Source of the DNA: Oscillospiraceae bacterium Zagget12
Lineage (GTDB): Bacteria > Bacillota > Clostridia > UBA1381
Direction: 5' to 3'
NCBI GenBank assembly: GCA_001941225.1
Contig: MSHM01000036.1
Location: 1 to 54,297, forward strand
Length of the DNA: 54,297 nt
Shown here piece by piece: positions 25,270 through 34,100 of this stretch. Position 1 is the stretch's first letter. Every line of letters starts with the position of its first letter. The position numbers and the translations under genes were made by a program. The notes under the pieces were generated by a model. That model was not told the origin of the DNA and ran no database searches. It was given only the letters and a program-made list of their open reading frames with translations.

Positions 25270-28161
25270 TTATTTATCCCATGATACTAAAACCATTGCG
25301 ATGTCTTTCGAATCAATCTTACCATCACGGTTAAGGTCATACTTAGTGAACTCAGATGCCGCGCTTACTGTATTTGTCTTACCGAAGTAGGACACTACCG
25401 CAGACAAATCGTAAAGATTGATATTGTAGTCCATTACTATATCGCCCGCAAGGAATGTTACGTCATTCTTAACGCCGCCCATTGCGTCATAGCTTTCATC
25501 TATAACAACAGTATCTTCGCTGTCCATCACGTTGTTCCATACGGTTACTGTCGCGTCGCCTGTCGGAGTTATTGACGTTCTGTATGTGCGGTAGCCCGCG
25601 CCGACAAATTCAAATGTTGTCGCGTAATTCTTGGGCACGGTTGTTGTTACGATATACGCGTTATAATCCTCGCTGTCTATCGTAACCTTGTCATATGTCA
25701 CATTTGAAACGCCGCTGCCGAGATAGATTGTATCATCGCCAAGGACATTGCTCAAATTAATCTGCATATCGGTATAATCCGCGATTTGCTCATCAACGCT
25801 GTTCGGGAATACCACATTTATTGTAAGGTCTACCTCATCAAGCGAAAGCACAATATTTGTAAGCTGTGCCGCGATATTAAGGTTGCCGCTTGTCGCGGTG
25901 CTTGTCGAGCCGCCCCCGGTATAGGTTTTAACTATATTGTTATCCACGCTGTCTTTAACAGCCGCCTGAACCATATTATCACTGTAGGACGAGTCAACAC
26001 CGAACGAATCCACGGTGCCTACGCCTGTGAACGTCACAATGCCTATAGCAAACGCCGTGCCGGAAGTAACGTTTTGGCTTGCGGCGGAGGTGGTGTCCAT
26101 ATTAAACTCATACACAGTGCCGTCGGCGGTAGATGATGTAGTCATAGACACGCCGTTATCCGTCACCGGCTCAATCGTATACGCGATAGCGTCGGAGGAT
26201 TCAAGGTCAAACATAAGCTGCGCCGCCATAAACCTATAAATATCTTTGTCACCTGTAACATTGATATAATACTTGCCGGGAACCACATTGCTCTGAGCGT
26301 CCGTATACTCGCTGAAAGTTACGTTTATATTCTGAGCCGAATTATCGCTTGTGGTGCTTAAAAGTACCATTTGCCACTCCGAAAAGCCTTTGTCCGTGGT
26401 GTAGGTCAGAGTTCTGTCAGTGGTGGCTGTAGGCAATAAATACTCTACATTGCCGCCGTAGGTATGCGCCGCCTGTACGCTTTCAAGGCTGCCGCTCCAC
26501 GCCGTTTTAGCGTCGTCCGGAAGTGTAACGGTAACATTCGCCTCTATGCCGGAAAGGTCGATTACCTCGGTTTCCGTGCTTATAACAGTGTTGCTCTGAT
26601 CCTTTAGCGTGTAGACTATAAGCGGCTCTATCTCGTATGTGAGCTTGCCGGTTGTGCTGTCATAGCCGCCGACAAAGGTGTCCTGTCTTGCGTATTCAAC
26701 AGTTACCACATCGCCATCGGTGATACCGTCAATATAATCCTGCACCATATCGGCATAAAGATTACCTATGCCGGTCGCGGTGATTGCGTATGTATCAGCG
26801 GTAACGCTGTCCTCGGCATCGTCTGTTGCCTTAACATTTGTGCCGCTTGTTCCCGCGGTTGTTTTTATGGTGTCGCTCGAAACGACTTCACTGACGCTCT
26901 TTATTGTGTAATCGCCGCTCTCGCCGTCGCCGCTCTCCACGGCACAATCCGCGCCGTCAAGAACGAGGTTCGCCAATATATCGTCAAGTGTTGCGGTTGA
27001 ATCGTCAGACAGTGTCACCGTCGCGCCGCTTGTGAGGTGGAGAAGTCCGTCGTTATCGACGTAGTTCGACGCGCCCTCGGCTACGCTTGAGCTTACCGTG
27101 TACGATATGCCGTCGATTGTGACGGTTGAACCGGACGCAAGGTCGATTGCGTCTTCAGATTCAGCGGTGGTTGTAACCGTTGTATATCCCGTTGTGTAAT
27201 CAGTATTGTTTGAATTAACGGTAAATTCCACCGTCGCGCCTTGCTCAACCTTTATAGCCGAACCGGACGATGAGGAAATCACACCGCAGTCAATAGTCGC
27301 CTCTGCACCGGATTTAAGGTCTATCGCCGTTCCCGATGTATTCATTATGCTGTAGCTGTAACCGCCGTCAGTCGTAACATTCAGCGTACCGCCATCTTCT
27401 ACCGTAATAAGCGCAACAGAATCATCGCCTGATGTCTTCGAAATATTAACATTGCCGACTGTCAGTTCACCGCCGTCTTTAACAACAATGCCCTTTCCGC
27501 TTGCAAACTCTATATTTCCGTCCGCGCCATTACCGTTGGAAGTGTTTTCTGTACCTAATCCATATCCGTTGCCGCTTAGAGTAAGTGAGCCTTCAACGGT
27601 TACATCATCATTAAATTGATAGGTGATATTCGGTCCCGATGCATAGTTATTACTACTTTGGTCAAGGACTACATTTGCACCGCTACCTATTTCCATTCCA
27701 TTAAATGTAAGATTAAGATCTGAGTATGTTGATGTTGATGGATAGTATTTATCAATAGTAAATGTACCCGAATGTGTGATAGTAATATCATCCGACTCAC
27801 TTGCTGCCACCGTTTCACCTGTTCCGTTGATTGTCAATTTACCTATAGTTTCAGCGTTTGCGTAATTCCTGTTTATTTTAATAGTTAAATCCGCATTAGG
27901 ATTTAATGTATACGATACATTATCACTATCTGTTATTGTTCCGGTGGAAATGCTGTTTAAAACAGATGTAACGGAATCATAGCCATAATCATCACTTATT
28001 TTTGATATGGTTTTTTCTTTTTGTGTGCCATTTTGTTCTATGATGTATCCAAACAGCAACCAAACATTTTTATTTGTAGTGGCAAAAGCCGTAACAGAGC
28101 ACTGAATAACAAGAGAAATGCATAATACAAAAGGTATAAGTATCTTATATATACGTTTCAT
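25270..28161 (-). CDS. Secreted protein with cohesin-like, X-module and dockerin-like C-terminus
   Basis: 963 residues from the ATG at 28161 (GAGGAG 8 bases upstream). Signal peptide MKRIYKILIPFVLCISLVIQCSV and onward to about residue 28. Residues 60-450 form a Ser/Thr/Gly-rich beta-helix-like region with repeated GGTLNVTTDGG and SGATVTLSDDST motifs. A cohesin-like sandwich follows (about 604-744: IYRFMAAQLMFDLES, AIGIVTFTGVG), then an X-module-like domain (about 745-895, ending FVGAGYRTYRTSI) and an intact dockerin-like pair of calcium-loop helices (GDIVMDYNINLYDLSAVV and YDLNRDGKIDSKDIAMVL, 900-963). The last 350 residues are clearly paralogous to those of the 2915-7819 protein. Second gene of an operon driven from the invertible region. 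Likely exported and assembled on other surface proteins (inference). Confidence 0.85.
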   Translation of the reverse strand: MKRIYKILIPFVLCISLVIQCSVTAFATTNKNVWLLFGYIIEQNGTQKEKTISKISDDYGYDSVTSVLNSISTGTITDSDNVSYTLNPNADLTIKINRNYANAETIGKLTINGTGETVAASESDDITITHSGTFTIDKYYPSTSTYSDLNLTFNGMEIGSGANVVLDQSSNNYASGPNITYQFNDDVTVEGSLTLSGNGYGLGTENTSNGNGADGNIEFASGKGIVVKDGGELTVGNVNISKTSGDDSVALITVEDGGTLNVTTDGGYSYSIMNTSGTAIDLKSGAEATIDCGVISSSSGSAIKVEQGATVEFTVNSNNTDYTTGYTTVTTTAESEDAIDLASGSTVTIDGISYTVSSSVAEGASNYVDNDGLLHLTSGATVTLSDDSTATLDDILANLVLDGADCAVESGDGESGDYTIKSVSEVVSSDTIKTTAGTSGTNVKATDDAEDSVTADTYAITATGIGNLYADMVQDYIDGITDGDVVTVEYARQDTFVGGYDSTTGKLTYEIEPLIVYTLKDQSNTVISTETEVIDLSGIEANVTVTLPDDAKTAWSGSLESVQAAHTYGGNVEYLLPTATTDRTLTYTTDKGFSEWQMVLLSTTSDNSAQNINVTFSEYTDAQSNVVPGKYYINVTGDKDIYRFMAAQLMFDLESSDAIAYTIEPVTDNGVSMTTSSTADGTVYEFNMDTTSAASQNVTSGTAFAIGIVTFTGVGTVDSFGVDSSYSDNMVQAAVKDSVDNNIVKTYTGGGSTSTATSGNLNIAAQLTNIVLSLDEVDLTINVVFPNSVDEQIADYTDMQINLSNVLGDDTIYLGSGVSNVTYDKVTIDSEDYNAYIVTTTVPKNYATTFEFVGAGYRTYRTSITPTGDATVTVWNNVMDSEDTVVIDESYDAMGGVKNDVTFLAGDIVMDYNINLYDLSAVVSYFGKTNTVSAASEFTKYDLNRDGKIDSKDIAMVLVSWDK

Positions 28162-28177
28162 TATAAACACTCCTCAT

Positions 28178-29776
28178 TTACGGATTTATAGTAATGCAGC
28201 CAAGCATAGTTCCGTCAGCCTTATATGCTGAAACCGTGACTATTTGTGCGTTCTTAACGCCGCCGCCTACAGGTTGATTTGTTTCTTCATCTATTTCCGA
28301 TGAAACATACAAAGCATACACATCGCTACCTTCCATATTATCGGAAATTCGATAATAATATTTGTCATTATATGAATATACTTTATAATCATCGTAATCT
28401 TCATAATCGCTGTATATTGTAGTTTCATATGTGCCTACATCACTATCAGCGAAGCCGTAAACCTTTAAAGTCGGCTCGAACGTATCTGTAGTAAAGTCTG
28501 TTTTACCTATTTTTTGCTTTACCGTATATCTGTCGGTACCATCAAATGTGTTGTTGGTTTTTTTCCAAAGGTTCACATATGCGCTTACAGCTATAACATA
28601 ATACTCGACATCTGTTTCAACATCTGGACGCGTAATCACAACAGATGTAGAATCTTCGGAATCAAGAGTTGCTTTAAATCCATCTAAAGCATTGCCTTCA
28701 TAAAGGTGACCGTCCCCATAATCCTCACTTTCCGTTAAAATTTTGGAAATAGAGAATGTTGACGGAATGCTGTCTGTCGAATCTGTAATTTCGGGGTTCA
28801 ATACGCTTTCTACTTGAGTGGCAACAGTTCCGATGCCGCTGCTTGCTACAGGTGCAACAAGATAGCTTGCCGCACTTGTTCCTCTGATTGTTCCATAGTT
28901 TGCACAGTCGTTAATTATTAATGTCGAATTAGTCAGTTTTGTTTCCAATCCGTAAGAGTTTCCAAAGAACATACCCGCATATTGCATTGTAATGTCACCG
29001 TAGTTTACACAATCTGTGAATGTATACGTCCCAACATAAAGCGGATAATAGCCATGGAATATCGCACCATAAATGCTGCCGGAAATATTAGCCTCATTGA
29101 CGCATTTTTCCATTGTGAGTCCGCCATCGGAAACACAATAAACGAACGGTGAATAATTTGACTGATCGAAACCTGTCAACGAAATATCACCTTTAACCGT
29201 TATATTTTTCATTACAAGTTCATACGTCTTGCCACCGTATGATGTCGGCAAGAATGTAATAAATGATGCCGAACCGCCTTCGTTGGTTTCATCGTTTATG
29301 ACGTGTTTAAATGTCAAGTTTTCGATAGTTCCTCCTGCAATCGCATAAATAAATGAGCAATTATTGGGAATACCCGTGATAACAGGATATGTGCCGTCTG
29401 CTTTTTTTACTCCTGTAATTGTTCCGTAGAAATACTTAATAACGCCGTACCATTCATCAACAGAAATACTGCTTAAATCCAAGTCACCTGTAATATAGAA
29501 TGTACTTCCGGAAAACCACTGTGATTCAGTGATTGCCTCAAATTCTTCCAATTTGCTAATGGTATACGTTCCTGCGGATACCGCAGCAGTGCTTGCGTCC
29601 GCTGTCATTGCCGTTGCCGGTTCTGCTACCGGCACTTGCTGTACCTCACCGTTAGGCAAAGTAATCGTTGTCGGATATTCATCCGCTACAACTGTTTCGT
29701 TTGATACATCTGCCGCGAATGCCATTGTGCCGAGGCACATTACAGCCGCGAGCAGACCGCTTATAATTTTTTTCAT
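28178..29776 (-). CDS. Secreted beta-helix (GLUG-like) protein, first gene behind the invertible promoter
   Basis: 532 residues. Signal peptide MKKIISGLLAAVMCLGTMAFA (1-21). Residues 70-310 look like GLUG/adhesin-type beta-helix coils: YTISKLEEFEAI, FYITGDLDLSSI, GTITGVKKADGTYPVI, GGTIENLTFKHV, NYGDITMQYAGMFFG, NDCANYGTIRG. The C-terminal part (VETDVEYYVIAVSAYVNLW and onward, Tyr/Asp-rich YSDYEDYDDYKVYSYND) is a sandwich-like region I do not recognise. The ATG at 29776 is preceded by AAGGAGGG. The paralogous dockerin-like gene starts 16 bases after its stop, so both are one transcript. No convincing promoter lies between the left inverted repeat and the start codon. The role may be adhesion or surface display, but this is inferred. 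Confidence 0.8.
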   Translation of the reverse strand: MKKIISGLLAAVMCLGTMAFAADVSNETVVADEYPTTITLPNGEVQQVPVAEPATAMTADASTAAVSAGTYTISKLEEFEAITESQWFSGSTFYITGDLDLSSISVDEWYGVIKYFYGTITGVKKADGTYPVITGIPNNCSFIYAIAGGTIENLTFKHVINDETNEGGSASFITFLPTSYGGKTYELVMKNITVKGDISLTGFDQSNYSPFVYCVSDGGLTMEKCVNEANISGSIYGAIFHGYYPLYVGTYTFTDCVNYGDITMQYAGMFFGNSYGLETKLTNSTLIINDCANYGTIRGTSAASYLVAPVASSGIGTVATQVESVLNPEITDSTDSIPSTFSISKILTESEDYGDGHLYEGNALDGFKATLDSEDSTSVVITRPDVETDVEYYVIAVSAYVNLWKKTNNTFDGTDRYTVKQKIGKTDFTTDTFEPTLKVYGFADSDVGTYETTIYSDYEDYDDYKVYSYNDKYYYRISDNMEGSDVYALYVSSEIDEETNQPVGGGVKNAQIVTVSAYKADGTMLGCITINP

Positions 29777-29852
29777 AAGCTTATCCCTCCTTAGAATTTG
29801 ATTTTTGCAGCTTTAAAGCCTTATCCGCGCCAAATCTCCCCGCCCGACGCGT

Positions 29853-29879
29853 ATACAACATAATCTTAATTATGTTGCA
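29853..29879. repeat. Left inverted repeat (recombination site) of the invertible segment
   Basis: Perfect 27-bp inverted match to 30119-30145. Each copy is itself a dyad, CAACATAAT-CTTA-ATTATGTTG, as expected for a tyrosine-recombinase core site with two binding arms and an asymmetric crossover centre. Confidence 0.9.
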
Positions 29880-30118
29880 GTATATTACCATTATATGCGT
29901 GCCGCCGCGGATTTAGAACTGTTTGTTCGACATCTTTCAATAAAAATAAGCACGCCTTTAAGACCAACGCTTAAATTAAAAAAAGCGGTTGGTCTGATTG
30001 TTGTGTAAAATTGAAGAAATTTACAATTATTTTATGTAAATATTAATAAGATTTGCATTTTCCTATTGACATTATTCCAAAAATATGGTATATATATTAT
30101 ATGTAGCGGCGGAGCTTA
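29880..30118. mobile_element. Invertible promoter segment (239 bp)
   Basis: DNA between the two 27-bp inverted repeats, next to a tyrosine recombinase. It holds a strong promoter that now points to the right (30066-30094), a hairpin AGACCAACGC/GCGGTTGGTCT (about 29961-29994), and a lone TATAAT on the minus strand (29890-29895) without a good -35. Inversion would place the strong promoter in front of the operon starting at 29776. This segment accounts for most of the gene-free stretch 29777-30115. Confidence 0.85.
30066..30094 (+). promoter_or_regulatory. Promoter inside the invertible segment, currently facing away from the surface operon
   Basis: TTGACA (30066-30071), 17-bp spacer, TATATA (30089-30094). 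In this orientation the transcript enters the recombinase gene antisense; after inversion it would run through the left repeat into the 29776 gene with a short leader. Confidence 0.75.
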
Positions 30119-30978
30119 TGCAACATAATTAAGATTATGTTGTATTTTTTTGCGCTCAATAAGCCTTACCATCTTCCTCAGAACATTCCTGTGAGCGCTG
30201 CTGCTTTCAAGTGTGTATATCTTCGTCGTGTTTATGTTGGAGTGTCCCAGGACGCTCGCAAGCTTTACAAGATTTTTTTCACCGCGTAGAACATTCTCGC
30301 GAACAGGTGACGGAAATTGTGCGGAAATACCTTCTTTTCCGATACACCCGCCCTTTTGCACAGCGCTTTCATCTCACGCCAAATATTCGTCCTGTTTACC
30401 GGCTTGCCGGTGCGCGTGATGAATATGCAGCCGGATTTTATACCGAGCTTTTTTGCGTACTGTAACAGCTCCTTTGCAAGGGTTTCCTCTATTAAAATCG
30501 TCCGAGTCTTGCCCTTGTTGATTATTACCGCCTCGCGCCTTTGCGCCGCCTCCACCGTTATGAATTTTAACTCCGATACGCGCGCGCCCGTTGCCGCGAA
30601 CGTCCGCAGCATATAGTACAGTCTGCCGTTCCCCGCCGCGCTGAGCAGTTTGCCGTATTCACGCGCGGTCAGCTCCCGCTCCTCGTCCGCAAACGAAAGC
30701 GTTTGTATTTTCTCCGGCTTTAGGCGGCAGTCCTGCCTGCCTATAAATTCAAAAAATTTGTTCAGCGCAGCCACTGCCACGTTCACACTCCGCGCCGCGC
30801 GGGTTTCAAGCAACTCCGCCTTGTACTCCATCGCCGCCGCTTTGTCAAGCGCGCGAAAATCAAGCCAATTCGCAAATGCCGCCGCCTCCGTCCGATATTT
30901 CGCGACCGTAGCCGCCGCGCGCTCCTCGTTCGTTAAATGCCCCTCAAAGCTCCGCAGCTCCCTTTCCGTAATTATCAT
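30116..30978 (-). CDS. Tyrosine recombinase (phage-integrase family invertase), reading frame broken in an A7 run
   Basis: XerC/XerD-like site-specific recombinase, 287 residues if the two frames are joined. N-terminal SAM-like DNA-binding domain (about 1-95), then the catalytic domain: Arg133 in TGARVSELK, Lys157 in NKGKTR, His220 and Arg223 in HNFRH. The first frame then stops (at 30265) after YAVKKIL, at a run of seven A on the minus strand (30273-30279 as T). Reading one extra A, or slipping back one base, gives YAVKKNLVKLASVLGHSNIN with His246 and the nucleophile Tyr255 (TTKIYT), ending at 30116. Spacing to LGHS is then exactly that of intact relatives. ATG at 30978 follows GGGGAGG. It may be active through slippage, phase-variable by A-tract length, or inactivated. 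Its 3' end contains the right recombination site, so it probably catalyses the adjacent inversion. Confidence 0.85.
30119..30145. repeat. Right inverted repeat (recombination site) of the invertible segment
   Basis: Perfect reverse complement of 29853-29879. It overlaps the last codons of the recombinase gene (IQHNLNYVA and stop), so the site is part of the coding sequence. Confidence 0.9.
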
Positions 30979-31049
30979 ATGAGCGTCCTCCCCATTTTTT
31001 TGTTTGCTCATATTATTATACCCATTTTTTTCGCTTTATGCCGCATGGG

Positions 31050-31125
31050 TGTGAGGTGAATTTGCCGGCGGGTGACGAATGAGGGGTGGGCGCCCAATGG
31101 GCGCCCCTACTAGGTGGATTTGCGT
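31050..31125. repeat. GC-rich dispersed repeat, copy upstream of the recombinase
   Basis: GAGGTGAATTTGCCGGCGGG, then GGTGGGCGCCCAATGGGCGC and CCCTACTAGGTG, the same family as 2581-2848 and 25088-25176. It lies between the recombinase gene and the SLH operon terminator. Confidence 0.7.
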
Positions 31126-31131
31126 ACACAC

Positions 31132-31161
31132 AAAAACGGGCGGCCGCAAGGGTCGCCCGTA
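31132..31161 (-). terminator. Terminator of the SLH protein operon
   Basis: Minus-strand ACGGGCGACC-cttgc-GGCCGCCCGT hairpin followed by TTTTTGTG, a few bases after the stop at 31166. Confidence 0.8.
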
Positions 31162-31165
31162 AAAG

Positions 31166-34100
31166 TTATTCGGTTTCTGTTTCCTCCGAAGTATCGGTTT
31201 CTTCCGACGAATCGGTTTCATCAGAAGTGTCGGTTTCCTCCGTATCTTCATCGGTTTCGAGGTACCACGGTTCCTCATAGCCGTCCTCGTTAAGCTCATA
31301 TTCGTGAGTTATACTTGCCTCAAGAACCTTTTCATAGTACCATGTGTCCTCCTCAAGGTCATTGAACGGGTTGAAGTCCGTAGTGAGCAGGTATTCCAGG
31401 AGCGGAGTTCTGCCCAAAATCAGATTGAATACCGTCACAGCCTCAGCACGGCTAAGCTGCGCGTCGGGTCGGAATGTTCCGTCCTCATAGCCGGTTATAT
31501 ATCCCGCGTTATAAAGCGCGCTTACATAGCCGTAGCCCCAATGCTCATCGGTTATATCATCAAACGGTATCTCGGAATAATCCGCGTCAAGACCTAAGTA
31601 ATAGGTAATCAGCGTGCAGAATTCAGCTCTGGTTATCTTGCCTTCGGGCATAAAGCTGCCGTCCGGATAACCGTGTATTATACCGTTTATGCTCAGATAT
31701 TCAACAGCCTGAGCCGACCATCTGTCAGCCGCAACGTCCGGATATTCCTCGCCTGTCGGAACGTAATCGTCCTTTGCGTCGTCCTCCATAATTCGGAATA
31801 TAATCTGCGATACTTCTTCTCTTGAAATCTCGTTTTCAGCTCTTACGCTGCCGTCCGGATAACCGGATATGTAAGCGATATGCTCACCCGCAATGTTGGG
31901 TTCCTCGGTAGGCTCCGGTGTTTCCGTAGGAGCGACTGTCGGTGTAGCGGTAGCCTTTGTACTGCTGCCGCTGCTGGCTTTCGTGGTCGAAGTCGGCTTT
32001 GGAGTGGTTTGTTCAGCTACGGTGTAATTATACTCAGCCGTATCGCCGCAAAGCTCATCGTCCTCGCTTTTAACAACGTATGCGGCTTTTATAGTCGTGT
32101 CGTCGTCAAGAGTCAGAGTTTCGCCGTCATACAATATACGGTTCGGATTGTCCGGATTGGTCGGGTCGCTGCCGTCGGTCGTGTAATAGATGCCTATGTC
32201 GTCATCATCGGGATAAGCGTTAATCAGCGTGTAGGTCGTGCCCGACGGGTAATCTACGCCCTCTTCGAGAGTAGTTGTCGGAACGCCGAGCGAGTCTTTA
32301 TTTACGAATCTGTACTCAAAGGTAGCGCGGCTGTCCGAAATTTCCGAGCCGTTGTCATCAACAAGCCATGCCGTGATTTTCAGACCGGTCATTGAGGACG
32401 TTACCATAATAGGCGTGTCGTATTCCTTCTGCGACGCGGAATAAACGGTTGTTCCGTTTTCCAGCGTGTATTCGTAATAATACATAATTGTCGCGTCGGA
32501 ATTGTTGGTAACAAGCTCTATACCGTTGGAGTATGGAGTTGTGGTTATTTCCGACGTGTAGAACACGCGTCGCGTGTCATACGGACTTGCTACGGACACT
32601 GTTCCGTATGCAGATGTGGTATCGATTATGTAGTATACGGCGGTAGAATCGCTGTATTTTGCGTCCGTGGTCAAGTCGTCCTCAACTATATACGCTCTCA
32701 ATGACGCGCTTTCCGTTATTTCTATTGTCTGACCCGTATATCTAACGTCAGCCGAGTCGGTAGCTTTTCTATAGTAAATAGTATAATTTCTGTCTGACGG
32801 TACGCCGTCGGGAACGGACAGAACAACCTCCAATGTGTCGGAGTATCTGCCGGATACCGGCGTTATAACAGGCGCGGGCGGTACAAACGTGTATACATAG
32901 CTTACAATGCTGCTGTACTCACCGTTCTTTTCCGCGCGTATGTTCAATACGGTATCGTCATCAACCGCTATCGGAGTAGATGCGTCGTAATCGTGCCATG
33001 TGGATTCGGTCGCGGTCTTATACTGTATCGTTGCGCCGCTTGTTATGCAGTACAGGCTTACGGAAAGAAGATTTCCGTTTTCATCAAGGATTTCCTCGTA
33101 TTCGCCGGAATCCTTATCCGCGTAAGGCGCGGCAATATCTCCGCTTGCCGAAATTGTGTAGACACTGTAGTTTTCGCTGCTTGTTACGCCGTCCTTTTCG
33201 CACGAAATTGTCAGCTCAATCTTATCGGTAGGCATACTATAAGAGGTGTTTTCATCACCGAGACGAGTTGTCAAAGCCTCGTCTGCATATGCCTCACCTG
33301 TTGCGGGGTCTATATAGAACACTCCGTCATCGGGCGCAGTAAGCGTATTTGTAAATCCGGCGTTGCTCTCGCCTATCGTATATGTAACCGCGCTGCCCGG
33401 CACTGCCACAACTCTGAGCGGGTTCAAATCTCCCGATAATACCGCACTCGGCGGAATTTCCGGTGCCTCGGGCGTTATTGTATAGCTGAATACGCCCAAA
33501 TCACTTCGAATACCGAACGCGTTTACCGCAACTGCCTTTATAATCGTCTCGCCGATAAGCGGTATCTCATCGCCGGCGGTATAGGTAACCGTTTCATCAT
33601 AATATCCGATATTCGGGTCACCCTTGGGGTACTCGCCCTGGCTCGCGTACGCGACGGTGTAATAAATCGTCACGCCGTCCTGAACGGGCAGGAACTGCGC
33701 CGTATAGGTATCGGTACTGCCGTTTTCGATTATATACACTCCCGGGTCGGGCGTGATTACCGGCTTAGCCGGTCTTGAGCTTATTACATCGTAGGTTTCC
33801 GTTACAACGTCCGAATACTCACCCGTTGTGGGATTGTATGTAACGGCATTAATCTCGGTATACGCTGTGATGGTTTCAACAGCGCTGTCGCCTGTTACTT
33901 CTATTCTAGTTGAGCTTGTTTTCGGATCGCTGCCGTCGGTCGTATAGTAAACGATATAATTCTTCTCCGGACACGGATTGTATATCGCGACTTCACCGAT
34001 TGAAACAAACTGCTCCGATTCCGGTGAAAGAATCGGCGCGGACGGCTTTATTGTATACTTAAATGTATACGGTTCGCCGTACGTCTCCGTATCAGGGTCA

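Noticed and set aside
29890-29895. Minus-strand TATAAT in the invertible segment as the active promoter of the 29776 operon
   Set aside because: No acceptable -35 at 16-18 bp and no extended -10; it may give weak basal transcription but is much poorer than the promoter facing away.
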